Shown: positions 21,914 through 32,760 of the stretch, one piece after another
Numbering within the stretch: the stretch's first letter is position 1
How the letters are laid out: every line of letters starts with the position of its first letter
Origin: Triangularia verruculosa
Lineage: Eukaryota; Ascomycota; Sordariomycetes; Sordariales; Podosporaceae
DNA length: 32,760 nt
Reading direction: 5' to 3'
NCBI GenBank assembly: GCA_033296885.1
Contig: MU864085.1
Span: forward strand, 1 to 32,760
Position numbers and translations under genes: made by a program
The notes under the pieces: model-generated
Databases searched by the model: none
Told to the model about the DNA's origin: nothing
The model's input: the letters and a program-made list of their open reading frames with translations, nothing else

Positions 21914-22250
21914 CACCAAGCTCGCAAACTTCCCCGCATCACTGCATCCATCGCAGGCTTCCTCTTACCTAAAAGGGCATTGCTTGACTAATAGAAAGTC
22001 CCGTCGTGCCCTCTGGACGGTCTTGTGAGACCACGGCTCGGGGCCCCCTCAACGATCAAGCAGCTGTCAACGGTGCCTGAACACCCTGGCCTGCTCCGAC
22101 CATCCGTCGGATCGAATCAATCTCACTCACGGCCTGTCGCCATCTCTTTCTTGCATCGCGCACCTGACCTGCCGGTGCTGCAATTTCTCCCCGGACCCAG
22201 CCAAGCCCTGTCCCAACACATCCCTCACCCTGTCGCCGCTGTCTTTCCCC

Positions 22251-24312
22251 ATGGCGGTCTCCAAGCCGAGACCAGCCCATTTGCTCGTTTCCCCCCTGAG
22301 AACGCCTTCAAGGGACTGCTCCCCGGACTACTTAACCATGGCCCGGGATCGGCCTGCCACCCCGGACCGGGCGTCCCGCTCTTCTTTCTCCTCCATCCGG
22401 GAAAACGAAAGCATTTTACCCCAGTGCTTTTCCAAAACAAAGATTTCATCCTATCTCGATCCTGAGGCCATCGACGACCTGCCCCTTCCCAGCCCGACAG
22501 GATCGACTTCCAGCACCGACTCCCAGGAACTGAAGATGATCCAAGCTCAGACTCACGCCCACACCCAACAGCACACTCAACCTCCCACCACGTTCCTGCC
22601 GCCGGTCACGAACCCCAACAGCCGGCTTCTTGGTTACTGGACCCCCGCCGACTCCTTCAGAGGCTGGAAGGAAATTCAGGTCAAGGGAAAGCTTGCCAGC
22701 AAGAGTTTCGGTGACCTGCAGATTCTTCACCAAGTCTTCAAGGACACGCCCAAGCCTAACAAGCGTGGTGGTGCCAATAGACCTGGCGATGCTCCTCTTG
22801 AGAGACTTCCTACCGAGATTTTGAGTACGTTCCCCGCCCTCTTCCACGGACCTCTCATTCTTGTCCAGGCCCGCAGAAGAATTTGTGCTAACATGGCTTG
22901 ATATAGCCTCCATCATCAACCTTCTTGCTCTTGATGTGCCCCCCAATGGTGTCTCGAGACGCAATGTCGATCTCATGTCGTTGCTGCTGACCTCGCGGAC
23001 GCTTCACATCGCGACCCTAAGCACTCTCTACAGCAGGATCACCATTCCCCACTCGAGAATTTTCCAAAAGTTTCTCGCCCACATTTCGGAGCACTCCACC
23101 CTGGGCACCATTGTGCGGCGGCTCGACTTTTGCCACTTCAACCCTGCCCAGCTTTTCTCCACTGCGGCCGAACGCTCGCAAGCGCGCAACCTTACCTCCG
23201 AGACCCTCCTCCGATGCCTTGACCTCACGCCCAACCTGCAAGAATTCCTTGCGCAGGAGTACCTCGACGATGACCTGAATCCCGACGTATTATTGAAGCT
23301 TTTCTTGGGCCTGCCACGGCTGCAGGCAGTTGACTTCTGCGGCTGCACGTCGACCAAGTTCAAGGAGGCATTTACCTCGATAGTATCGCCCGACTGGCCC
23401 CCTGTGCTTTCGATCCGGCGTCTTTCCCTCCACAAGTGTTTGACGCTCCCTTCTGTCGTTCTCGAGACCATTCTACCTAGGTTGAACCACCTCACGCACC
23501 TCGACGTTGCTGGTACGCGCATAACGGACGCTGCCCTTGCTGCGATCCCGGTTACTGCCCGCATCACACATCTCAACCTCGCCAAGTGCACCCTCTTAAC
23601 CGCCAGGGGCGTCATCAACTTCTTGAGCAGCCATCCCGCCGTCAAGAAGCTTCAGTTCTTGAGCTTGGCCACCGATGCCAGGAGCCACCAGCTCTTCGAC
23701 GCCGTGAGCCTCAATGAGCTGCTTCCCATCCTTCCCAAGACGCTCAAGTCTCTCAGCTTGAAGGGCAGCAAGATGGAGTCTTCTCACGTCGAGCTTCTCC
23801 GACCGCTGACCAAGCACCTCGAGGAGCTTGCCATCGGCCGCTCCCTCACTCTGGCAGACATCAACCGCCTGTTTGTCCCCGACGAGACCAACAATGATGA
23901 CGTGCAAATGCAGCTGGACTGGGTTCCTCAGACACTCAAGTATCTGGACCTGTCAGACTTTTGGGGCCAGGAGCTCGATCTCGTCTACCTGTTTAGCAGC
24001 GGGTGCGCCATTCTCAAGAACTTTTCTGAGCCCTTGGAGGTTATTGAGGTTGCCGAAGACGTGTTCAAGAGAGTGAAGAAGTCGACCGTGGCGGTGGAGC
24101 GCGCTGGCTGGAAGATGTCTGAGTGCGGCAGCCGCGGTTGGTTGGTGAGGCAGCCTCCCAAGGATGAGGTCACGGGCAAGCCCATTGTCAGGGATGACGG
24201 GCGTCGGTCGTGGAAGATGGGAGCTGACTCCTGGGGAATGAGAAAGATTCCAGTCGCGAGGGCCGAGGTTGGCGGGATGTACGGGAGCTTCATGTTTGGG
24301 CGCAAGCTTTGA
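22251..24312 (+). CDS. F-box / leucine-rich-repeat protein
   Basis: Exons 22251-22824 and 22907-24312; about 659 residues. The 82-nt intron (GTACGT donor, GCTAAC branch, ATATAG acceptor) splits a Thr codon and joins LERLPTEIL to TSIINLLALDV, rebuilding an F-box at residues about 183-245 (LPTEIL ... LTSRTLHIATLSTLY). F-box proteins bind Skp1 and bring substrates to the SCF ubiquitin ligase. The remainder shows irregular leucine-rich repeats (for example LQAVDFCGC, IRRLSLHKC, LTHLDVAGT, ITHLNLAKC, LKSLSLKGS, LKYLDLSDF), spaced about 25 residues or more apart, forming the likely substrate-binding surface up to about residue 560. The first 90 residues are Ser/Pro-rich; a second in-frame ATG lies at 22338 and could be the true start. 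The C-terminal 100 residues are basic and aromatic-rich (RRSWKMGADSWGMRKI). I cannot name the orthologue or its substrate. Confidence 0.8.
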
Positions 24313-25624
24313 GAGCTTTTCTTTTTTATCGAGATTTCTTCATCCTTTCTCTGGCGTGGGCTCGACTTTGACATGGTTGATTGGGTTTGTTGAATGAAAA
24401 ACAAGGCAAATTCAGGGCAAGCGAGCGATTGGTGTTTCGGATGTCATTGGTTTTCTTCATGGTGGTGGGTATCGTTTCTTTATATATCCTTCTGGGTATT
24501 GTTCTGGTCTCTTTTGCATCGCATGGAGTTATCGGGGAAAATTGGAACGGGGAAACTCTGTATCACGGCGCACAATTGAGGGGACAGCGAAAAAAATAAA
24601 GACAAAAACGGGCGTATTGGTACGACTGATATGAAAGAAGAGGGAAAAAGGGGGAGTTTCAAATGTATATATGTCCTTTTAATTGTTATTAACTAACTGG
24701 TGTGTATGATGTATATACAGCGAAAGTGTGAATAAAACTCCCATATCATCTTTATAGATTTCGGGCCATGGGAATCAGTGAAATGATGGGATTTGATTAA
24801 CGGGAGAAGATTACCGTGGGAAGCAGCTGCATGTTATATCTTGCCAAAAAAACAAGTCGACAAGTTGCGTAGAGATAAGAGATGGCAAAAACGCGAGAAA
24901 TACTTATTACTGAATTTGAGCTGTAATCTGTTTCCCAAAGAGCAAGAAGACAAGAACCCCCACGCTTTCTGATGATGGCCACCACCACCACCCACCACCC
25001 ACTCCACTTTCCAGGTTTGCCGGCCGGGGGGACCGTCTCGCATCTCACACACACAGACACACACATACCCACATATGCACCACGCGGCAGACGAAGGGGG
25101 TACGTAGATACGTATTTTGAGAGATTTAATGGGGGGGGCCCTAATCAGAACACAGAAAAGTTATACATGGATACGTGAGAAAGAGGTGGAAATAAGCTTT
25201 TTTCTCGGGCCGGCTCAGGGGTGGTTGTGGTTTTGTCTTGAATGGACCTTTTGGTTTGCTGGTGACATAATCTGACTTTGATGTTATGGATACATCTCAA
25301 CGGATAACACTAGAAATATCCATCTTTGCTGTGATAACTTTCTTTTTGATCGCAAGGAGAAGTGATTGATACAAGTGGTAATATACCTTTTTTCTGATGT
25401 TCACAGTGTATTATCATCTTCCACATGTATGTCTGGTTTTTGCATGACAAACAAAATCCCTTTTTCTGATTGATAACCTTGCTTTTTGATACCCAGATAC
25501 TAACCTAGTTACTAAAATACAACATCCCAAACACGTCATTTTTCTTTTCGCCACCTAAAGAAGTAACTATCCCAAACCATTTTTCCCTTTCAGTATACAC
25601 ACTCTTTCCCACACCACCAACTCT
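24313..25624. other. Convergent intergenic region (F-box 3' end and YSH1 3' end)
   Basis: About 1.3 kb of A/T-rich DNA between two genes that end toward each other. It holds AATAAA at 24595-24600 and 24731-24736, possible poly(A) signals for the F-box gene, a short CA-dinucleotide stretch near 25045-25065, and many T runs. Small frames here lack motifs. No gene is seen. Confidence 0.65.
24595..24600 (+). terminator. Candidate poly(A) signal of the F-box gene
   Basis: AATAAA 283 nt after the F-box stop codon, within an A-rich run. A second copy lies at 24731-24736. Either could direct 3' end formation; the evidence is the motif and position only. Confidence 0.3.
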
Positions 25625-28600
25625 CTACCCCCACAAAGGAGCAGTAACCTCCACGGCCCTCTCCACCACCGCCCTCACCCGGTCGCCAAACACCTTATTC
25701 CCGCACTCAATCTCCAGCCCTTCCAGCCAAACCTTGGCCTCCATCTTGTCAACCTTGATGTTGATGCCCGGAACAGGGATCCCTAACTTATGCAGCCTCG
25801 CCAGCTCAGCGTCTCTCCTCCGAGCCAGCTGGTTGGCCTCGTGCTCTTCATCCTCGGAAACATCCATGCTAGCGTCTGCGTCCTCGTCATCTCCCTCCGA
25901 AGACTTGATCTTCGCCTGCTTGGGAGGGGGCGGGGGGGCAGGAGGGAGCTTGGGGTCGGGGATGGGGGAGACGTTGTCTGCGCCAAACTGCGCCTCGAGG
26001 AAGAGCATCAGGCGCTCGAGGCGTTCAGTGGGGGAGAGGTTAGAATGAAGATTGCGGACGGGGAGGTTGAAAGAGTGGGAGTGGGAGTGGGAGTGGGAGT
26101 GGGAGTGGGGGTTCTTGGAGGCGGAGCCTTAAGAGGTGCAGGTCAGTATTGATGGGTCAATAAGAAAGGGGAAGAAAAAACGGTGGCTCACGTTTGACTG
26201 CTGCTGGGGAAGACTCGATGCCTAGCAGCACGGCCATAACGGCATCTGCTATTCCATCGTTGAGCATGTTGCCTTCCCATTCGATTTCGACCTCGCCGTT
26301 GGAGCGGTAGCGGACTGTCACGACGCCCATGATGAGATAGGCGGCGAGCACTTCGTCGACTGGGAGCTCCTCGTCGGCTTCTTCCTGCTCTGTCTTCATG
26401 TCGTGATCTTCTCCGTTTGAAGACAGCTTCTTGGATACCGGGAGCTCTTCGATGGCCCCAAAGGTGCCTTCTAGACCCCACTTGATCAGGTCGATGCCGG
26501 CGGCGCTGAGTCTCATGCGCTGCTTGCATGAGATTGTTGTGGTGGTTAGGCCGGCGAATTCGCGGAGATCTTCAGGGGCCATCAGTGACATCTTGAAGTC
26601 ATTCTGGACGAGAACGCCGGTGATGAGCTGGGGCTCGTCAGAGGCGCTCTCGGTAGGTGTGCCAAGGGGCTGCGGGATAGATGCAAGCTTGCCAACAACT
26701 TTGGTAGTCTTGTCGGTCTTGAAGGGAATGCGGAGCTCCTCGCAGTTCTTGGGGCTGAACACCTTGACTTTGTTCGTCTTGCTTGCGTTGAGGGAAAGCA
26801 GTTTGGACTTCAACCGCATCATGTTGTGAACCTCACCGTGGACAAGAATCTGTTGATCATGTTAGGGAAACTCGGTAAGGACCTTTTGTATGGTAGCAAA
26901 CTTACAACCACAGGCGCCGCGACCTCCTCAATAAACTCCCTGTTTTCAGTGCCGTCGACGTGGGCGGCGAAAGAATACTCCTGGACGGTGCAACGTCTTG
27001 GAATCAAAACCTTCTCTGCGTCTCTCCCAGGACCTCGCCTGCCTCCACCGGTGTTCCGGGACATCACTGCTTGAATATGTTCTGGTTCCTGCATGATCTG
27101 CTTGGCCATCGTCCCCTCCACACTATAACCAGTGATGATAACACCGTTTTTCTCGCTGGGAGCCCATCGCTCAAGAAGCTCTCTACTCACACCGTTCTGG
27201 AGCATACCGGGACTCGCAAGCATCACACACCCGCCTACGTCTTCGAACCTATCGATGCTCCTGAGCGAGCGAATGAACTTGAAGTCCCATGGGCCTCCCT
27301 TGCCAGCACCGTCACCGGAAGCCTCTGCCTCAGCCATCCGTTCCCGGAAGAGACGCTTGATGTTGTCGTTCATGGCACCAACATATGTCTGGTACACCAA
27401 CATACATTTCCTGGCGAGGTTACTGGCGTAGTAGATTGGATACTTTTGGTACTCGGCATGTTTGCCCCAATATTCATCCAAAATCAGGAGAAGTTCTTGG
27501 GCTCTGCCGAGCGCAAAGACGGGCATGAGAACACGGCCGCCCCTGTTGAGGATGCTGGTAATCGACTTCATGAGGGCCTGCTCCCTTTCCAACCGAGGGA
27601 CATGGGAGGCAATACCGTATGTTGACTCGGTGATGAGAACATCAATCTTGACGCCTTTTGGCACTTGGGCAGATACCAAGTGACGATCCTGCTCCCGGGA
27701 ATAATCACCCGTGAAGAAGATATTTAGGCCTGCGATCTCAATAAGAAACATGGCCGCACCGAGAACATGGCCGGCCGGGTATGGCGTCACCCGGATGCCA
27801 GAGATGGTATGTGTTGTGTGGTAGTCGATGGCTTCGATCTGAGGGAACGTGTTCAAGTGATCCTGTTCAGTATACACAAGCTGCGTCGTCGGGTTGGACG
27901 ATGTGTTGCCAACTCTGACACTGTCTTGAATCAACCACTTGTAGATGGCCTTGGTTGGATGCGTCATGAAAACACGGCCGCGGAAGTTCGTCTTTGCCAA
28001 GACATATGGTAGTGAAGCGGCATGGTCGATATGGAAACTAAGTTCAGTCAGTTAGAGTGTGTTTGAAAATCATACATCTTCAGGAAAGCTTCACAGGGGA
28101 CGAGATAGCATGAAAAGATGGAGGCAGAGGTGGGCAATGGCGACAAGATCTTGTATTTGATATCTGAATACATATGGGAATGATGATGCTGCTGCTGGAT
28201 GGTACATGCTGTAAAGAGTGACAGTGTCACGGCGACTTATCATAAGTCTACCTCCACCCATTGTTGTCCAAAGCCAGCACCATGCTACTCTTGCTTCGCC
28301 AAGGGGGCTACTAGGCGCGGAGAGGGTAACTTACTGGCTAATAAGGAGCACATCTACCGTGCTCAGGTCAAAGTCGTCAAAGAATGGGAGGGCGGCGAGA
28401 CCGTCATATGCAGGATGCTGACCAGCATCAAGCTAGATGACAGACATTAGTAGCTGGAAAATTTTGTATTTGTGTTGTAGCACATACCATGACGGTTTTT
28501 CCCTTATATTGAATGATGTGACAGGACCGGCCGACCTCATTGCCGCCTCCAAGACAGAGAAACATGAGCTCATCGCTGGGATCAACCGGCTCCTCAGACA

Positions 28601-28643
28601 CTGTAGCCGAGGCCATGGCGGCGGCCTTGCGCTTGGATGCCAT
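25625..28643 (-). CDS. YSH1: Endoribonuclease Ysh1 (CPSF-73 homologue)
   Basis: Five exons on the minus strand: 28643-28488, 28432-28335, 28037-26906, 26849-26192 and 26127-25625; 848 residues. Introns are 55, 297, 56 and 64 nt, all GT-AG. Ysh1 is the nuclease that cuts pre-mRNA at the poly(A) site within the cleavage and polyadenylation factor. The metallo-beta-lactamase core shows LGGGNEVGRSCH, LDAG, then HFHIDH (85-90, zinc ligands), a GHVLGAAMF segment and FTGDYSREQDRHL. The beta-CASP part follows (PVFALGRAQELLLIL, MLASPGMLQNG, YSFAAHVD). The C-terminal region holds a DMKTEQEEADEE acidic stretch, a His-Ser repeat and an acidic Pro-rich linker (SEGDDEDADASMDVSEDEEHE) before a conserved terminal domain. 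Intron 2 falls inside the His85 codon and is five times longer than the others. The start ATG gives MASKRKAAA, a short basic leader. YSH1 and TAF4 share a divergent promoter region of 981 bp. Confidence 0.97.
26075..26110. repeat. (GTGGGA)6 microsatellite inside YSH1 exon 5
   Basis: Five perfect GTGGGA units plus one imperfect unit (GTGGGG) on the plus strand. Read on the coding strand they give alternating CAC TCC codons, that is six His-Ser pairs starting a few residues after the last intron. It sits in the linker between the nuclease core region and the C-terminal domain, where length changes of one unit keep the frame. Confidence 0.9.
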
Positions 28644-29624
28644 GTTGTGAGCCGATTTATGTACGATGCCAAATTCTTAATTCTTGTTAGTGGTTCAATT
28701 AACCCCAGGTCTTCTCCTTCAAAAATGCTTGCAACAATATCGAAGCGAAAAAGGATGGGGGATCTGTTGTAGCAATCCGGTAAGCAAATCAACCGAAGAT
28801 GAGGCGTAAATTTTCCACACAGTCGAATCGAAAGCTGTGTTGCTACAACAATAGCAAGTAATAATAAGATGAAAGTGTATCAGCAATGGCGAATGAATGG
28901 GACCACAGTTGAAGTTTGAATGAGTCTGTCAGCCAGGCGCGACGCGGCTCAAGAGGCAGTTGCCAGCTGCTGCGCGAAAGGCAGAGAGGCCCGAGCTTGC
29001 GGTGAAGCAGGTGCACGGTCCTGGTGGGGCTTGGTTTGGCACTTTATCTGGGTGGTACCACGTGATCCGGCCGGACGCGACAGACTCGGTGGTGAGGCGT
29101 TAGCTCTGCTTTCAAATCTTGACATCCATCAAGGCGATCCACGACAACAACTGCCTGCGCCAGTTCCCCCATCGATTGCGCGACCCTCAAACCCAGCGGA
29201 CCACGAGCAGGACGAACCATAGGACCGATTGATCGATTTTTTCCCATCCAAGAGCTATTGTCGGATGGGTACCGGGCGTGCTTTGGCCGGCTACGCAGGT
29301 GCGCCTGCTCGGGTCTGAAGGACGGGAGCTTGACTTTCTACGAAAGATTTGAGCTTCTCTCTCTTCGACGACCCTCTACTTTTTTCCACCACAGCAATAA
29401 ATTTATTGCGATCAAGTTCCGCCCTCCTTCCCCACTAAACGCCCACCACTTCTTCCACTTTCCACAATCGCCGAAGCTACTGCCTGGGACGGTTGAATTT
29501 CTGGGGAATTGCTGAGCGGTGGAACGAACGCGACCTATTCACTCTTCAGAGCTTCCGACTACCGACCGCTTCGATCACCCTTCACGACGAAAAAGTCGCG
29601 ATTTCTGTTTCACTCTTTTCAAAG
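28644..29624. promoter_or_regulatory. Divergent promoter region between YSH1 and TAF4
   Basis: 981 bp separating two start codons that face away from each other; both promoters must lie here. The last 250 bases before TAF4 are pyrimidine-rich, as expected for a fungal 5' leader. A frame continuous with TAF4 extends upstream only to a TTG (29493), so it is not evidence for an earlier start. Other frames of 60-100 codons have no motifs. Confidence 0.65.
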
Positions 29625-31859
29625 ATGGCGCAACCACAACCCCAGGCACCCCAGGTGCCTCACCCTCCGCAAGTGTCCCCTCACATGCAACAAATGCAGC
29701 AAATGCAGCAGCAACGACTGCCGCAGCAGCAGCACTACTCTCCTCCTCAACAGTCACCCTCGCCTGCCAATACCCCGCAGCCTCAGTACTCGATTCCGCC
29801 GAATAAAAGACCCCGAACGTCGGTCGAGACCCCCTCGCAACCCCAGTCGCAATACGGGACTCCCACGTACGCCATGAGCCCGCAGGCGACCGTTGCATCT
29901 CCGGGTGCCGTCGCTTCGCCAAACTACTCCAACATGCCTACCTCGGTTCCGACAGGGCAATCGTACGCGCCTCAGTATGGCGTGAATGGGCACTCTGCTT
30001 CTTCGCCGGTCCAGCAATCGGGCTTGACATTACCTGAAGCGCGGCCGTCGATGCTTGCGACCCCGACCCCGACAACTCCTCTTACTCCAAATCTCCCTCA
30101 TACCCAACAAGCCCAATCGCATCAGCCTCAGCAGTATCAACACCAGCATCATCAGGTGCAGCAGTCCCAGCAGCATGGGCAGGTACAGCAGAGCCAGCAG
30201 CAGCATGGGCAGGCACAACATACCCAACAGCAGGTCCAGAACCAGCAATACCAACAAAACCAACCGTACCAACAGCCTATGCAAACCCAGCATGCGCAGT
30301 CGGTTCAGCAGCCAATACAGCCCCAACCCACACCGCAAGTTGCACAGCAACAATATACCAATGCCACAATGGCACCGATTGGCCCCCCTCCACCCGCCTC
30401 AACTCCAGGCGCCATGTTGCCTCCATCGAAGCCCGTCACTACTAAGGAATACGAGTACGATGTGAGCGATGCTCTTGCTGGGACAGGTGTTGATTTGAGG
30501 GCTGAAGAACAGTACTTGGCCGAGCTGTATGGTGGTTCATTTGCTCAGGAGGCAAGGACCGGATTACCAGCCAACGCTCCAGGTAGTAAGGGCTCATTCT
30601 ACGGTGCCGGCCCAGCGAACCAACCTGTCGAAGCGACTGGGCTCAGCCAGGAACAGTTTGAGGCTGAAGCTGCCAAACGGGCTTGGGATGAGGCGGCCCA
30701 GAGATTGGCTGTTACTCGCGCCAACGAGATCAAAACCCCCTTTCTGAGTCTGGCCAATATGCATTATCGCGCCGACAAGATCGCCAAGGAGCACGGCCTT
30801 ACGCTGAACTTGGAGCTTAAGAACCAGCAGCAAACCGCGGGCAAGTTGCGAGCCCCCCAAGAGTTCCCAGTGCCCAAGGTGACTGTGACCACCAGACCGG
30901 GCCCCGATGGCGTCATGGTCTCGACAAAGGGGTCGTTTATACCCCACGATGCCTATCTCGCCGACCAGCTTGCACTTTTATCGATTGCCACAAAACACCG
31001 ACTGAGAGAGCTCCTTGAGGAGGCCAACGGCATAGCCACCATCCGCCAGACGACTTCTCATGGCGAGATCCCCTCGGAGTGGGCCGATGTCGCTGTGCCT
31101 CTACGAACTGGTCTCGATTCCCTTCCGGCCGACACTGCCGATGGCAAATCGCTCAAGCGTATGGCCGCCATGGTCTTATTCATTTATTATGTATCTCGCT
31201 AACCTTTCCCTTTAGGCTCGTTTGATTCATTTAGCAGCGGCCAAACCCAATCCAAGGGTGCCAAGGTCATTAAGGATATCAATGCTGCCGTACGACAGAT
31301 TGCAACTAGTGAGCGTGATCTAGAAGAAGCTCGGCTTCGCAAACGGCAAAAGCGATCAAACCCAGATGCAGCCCAGACGGGATCTCGCGCTGGTTCGACA
31401 GTGCCTGGGACACCCGGTTCAGTGGCACCTGAAGGCGAGGCTGCCAAGGCGCCATCCAAGAAAGAACTGAAGAAGGGTGCGGCAGCTGCCAGACTTGCTG
31501 AAGCATCCAGCACTGCCAGTGCGAACCAAACTTTGAGTGCTTTGATGGGCGGCTTTGGCAGGAAAAAGAAGAAGGAGTATAGCTGGATGACGTCTGGCAG
31601 TGGCCCCAGCACTCCCCGAGCGACCGGTGGTCAAGAACCAGGCACACCCGGTGGAGGAGCTGGCAGCAAGGCACAGCCGGAGAAGGCCACACTCACCCAG
31701 GACGGCAAGACACCGCGTCTGGGAACCTGGCGTGAGGACAAGGAGAAAGGCAAGAATATCCAACTTCGGGACTGGGTTACCGTCCTGGAGATGGATGGCC
31801 GAGACATGAAGGCTCTTCAGGAGGCCTATGTCAAACTGGATGCCTCGATACCTCGATAG
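29625..31859 (+). CDS. TAF4: Transcription initiation factor TFIID subunit 4
   Basis: Exons 29625-31158 and 31216-31859; 725 residues. The 57-nt intron (GTATGG donor, GCTAAC branch, CCCTTTAG acceptor) splits an Arg codon and joins KSLKR to SFDSFSSG. The first 270 residues are low complexity, rich in Gln and Pro, with long Gln/His stretches near 20-40 and 160-240. A conserved block begins near residue 275 (EYEYDVSDALAGTGVDLRAEEQYLAELYG) and fits the TAF4 histone-fold region that pairs with TAF12. Further conserved segments include LSLANMHYRADKIAKEHG and LADQLALLSIATKHRLRELL. The C-terminus has a charged helix (ATSERDLEEARLRKRQKR), a Lys-rich patch before YSWMTSG, and a final conserved LRDWVTVLEMDGRDMKALQE. 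TAF4 is a core TFIID scaffold subunit needed for RNA polymerase II pre-initiation complexes. The start is the ATG at 29625 after an AAAG context. Confidence 0.92.
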
Positions 31860-32760
31860 AGGCATGAGGCAATGACAGTCAAACCACGAGTCATTGATTT
31901 TCATTCATGTCTGGGAATTTGGAGTAGGGAGCGAGGAGCCGGGAAAACAAAAGACTTTTCTTTTCTCTCATACAAGACGATAAAATGGCGGGACCCTTCT
32001 TTTTTTTCATCAGACACCCCCCCGATCCCGCTGGCGTTTTTTTCTTCCTCACCGCACACTTTGTTTACCATTTATTGTAATTCGACCTTTCGGCACCTTT
32101 TATCACACTAGCCAGGCGTTCTTGACACATGGTGGAAAGGGGTTTGGGGCGTGGAGTTTGTATATTTTCTGTCGGGGCGAAGGTTGGGCACGGAAAGGAG
32201 TACAGGTATTCGAGGGCGAAAGTAAGGGTGACGGGACGGGTTTGGCCAAGAGGATACCGAGATAGCATGCGCGCAGACTGTTCTCACGATTGCGGAGAGT
32301 TGAACCAGACCAGACTGCTCTATTGCAATCTGAGGGAGTTCAGGAAGGGAGAACAAAATGGCTGGGAAGTTAGCGCGCATGGAGCAAAAGAAGATCAAAA
32401 GCTGATGCAAATCGTTGGTGTCTTGACCGAGCTTGAAGTGATAATGACGTTGTATGCCGTATCATGATGACTCCATGCTTCGCTGTGCCTGTGCAGGAGT
32501 TCAAGAACCCAATGTCCCCATCTGTCTTTGGAAGTTTGAACCGTCTTCACCATGATATCCGTGAATTGTGGCCATCAGTTGACGAAGGCAATTACATGAA
32601 GAATACCAGATGAACGGTGAGTGGGAATTACAACCCTAACCCTTCTTTTGCAGGAACCCCTACCCAGCCACGCGGTGGACAAAAAAATTGGTACTGCAAA
32701 AACCGGTTTCGACCCCTGCTTCACCACCACCACCTACATCACCACCAATTCCAACCACCA
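31860..32760. other. Intergenic region at the right edge
   Basis: About 0.9 kb after TAF4 with no convincing gene. The TAF4 frame stays open for about 84 codons beyond its TAG, but the sequence there (Ser/Phe/Pro with T runs) looks like a 3' UTR. The region ends with A/C-rich, CCACCA-rich DNA and a telomere-like motif at 32633-32643, possibly the promoter of a gene starting beyond the window. Confidence 0.55.
32633..32643 (-). promoter_or_regulatory. Telobox-like motif AGGGTTAGGGT, second copy
   Basis: The plus strand reads ACCCTAACCCT, the exact reverse complement of the motif at 14833-14843. It may belong to the promoter of the next gene to the right, which is not in the window. Confidence 0.3.

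Larger units (their letters stand above)
17469..22250. other. Long region without a convincing gene
   Basis: About 4.8 kb between the ING/PHD stop and the F-box start, several times larger than most gaps here. Many frames of 60-150 codons exist on both strands, but none has recognisable motifs, codon bias like its neighbours, or a domain. The only longer one (18271-19065, minus) is listed separately. The final 0.8 kb probably includes a long 5' leader of the F-box gene and carries a 15-nt A run (21899-21913). I saw no tRNA, 5S rRNA, transposon terminal repeat or transposase fragment. Confidence 0.55.

Noticed and set aside
28199..28450. Plus-strand frame overlapping YSH1 intron 2 and exon 2
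   Set aside because: No motif, and it is antisense to a conserved exon; best explained by chance.
29493..29624. Earlier start of TAF4 at 29493
   Set aside because: That codon is TTG and the stretch has no resemblance to TAF4; ATG at 29625 begins the Gln/Pro-rich N-terminus.
31857..32111. Open frame of about 84 codons after the TAF4 TAG stop, resembling the Uds1 readthrough case
   Set aside because: The stop context (TAG AGG) is not a readthrough motif. The downstream codons are Ser/Phe/Pro with T runs and no GC3 bias, so this looks like a 3' UTR that happens to be open.

Overview
This window is nuclear DNA of a filamentous ascomycete, most likely a sordariomycete (Sordariales-like). The evidence is nine intron-containing, well-spaced protein genes, short introns (mostly 50-82 nt) with GTATGY/GTAAGT donors and CTAAC/CTGAC-like branch sites, GC-rich third codon positions, and protein families with typical Pezizomycotina architecture (THR4, YSH1, TAF4, RER2, a Pho23-type ING protein, a Uds1-domain coiled-coil protein). 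I see no transposon, rRNA, tRNA, CRISPR array or biosynthetic cluster. All exon joins were worked out by eye from splice motifs and conserved protein motifs. Open-frame calls that began at TTG were corrected to the nearest credible ATG.

Layout, left to right. A Pps1-like dual-specificity phosphatase (minus, 203-2356) lies divergent from threonine synthase (plus, 4667-6465), with 2.3 kb between them. A 1050-residue Uds1-domain coiled-coil protein (minus, 7582-10858) follows. Next is a Dsc2/UBAC2-like rhomboid-fold membrane protein (minus, 12014-12894), divergent over 592 bp from a dehydrodolichyl diphosphate synthase (plus, 13487-14592); both products are expected at the ER. A Pho23-type ING/PHD protein (plus, 15060-17468) comes next, followed by a 4.8 kb stretch with no convincing gene. 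An F-box/LRR protein (plus, 22251-24312) is convergent with YSH1/CPSF73 (minus, 25625-28643), which is divergent from TAF4 (plus, 29625-31859). The last 0.9 kb holds no gene.

The genes are mostly housekeeping and do not form one pathway. They cover chromatin and transcription (ING/PHD, TAF4), mRNA 3' end formation (YSH1), ER lipid-linked glycan supply and possibly ER ubiquitin ligase function (RER2, Dsc2-like), ubiquitin targeting (F-box), amino acid synthesis (THR4) and signalling or cytokinesis (Pps1-like, Uds1).

The most interesting signal is at the end of the Uds1 gene. The in-frame stop TGA is followed directly by CAA CCA, which fits the CAR-YYA readthrough-promoting context. After it comes a further 40-codon open extension in the same frame with strong coding-like GC3, ending at TAG. 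This may be programmed stop-codon readthrough, or a very small unrecognised intron. Secondary points are a degenerate second phosphatase loop in the Pps1-like protein, a 297-nt intron that splits the first catalytic histidine codon of YSH1, a His-Ser microsatellite in YSH1, and two identical telomere-like 11-mers in intergenic DNA.
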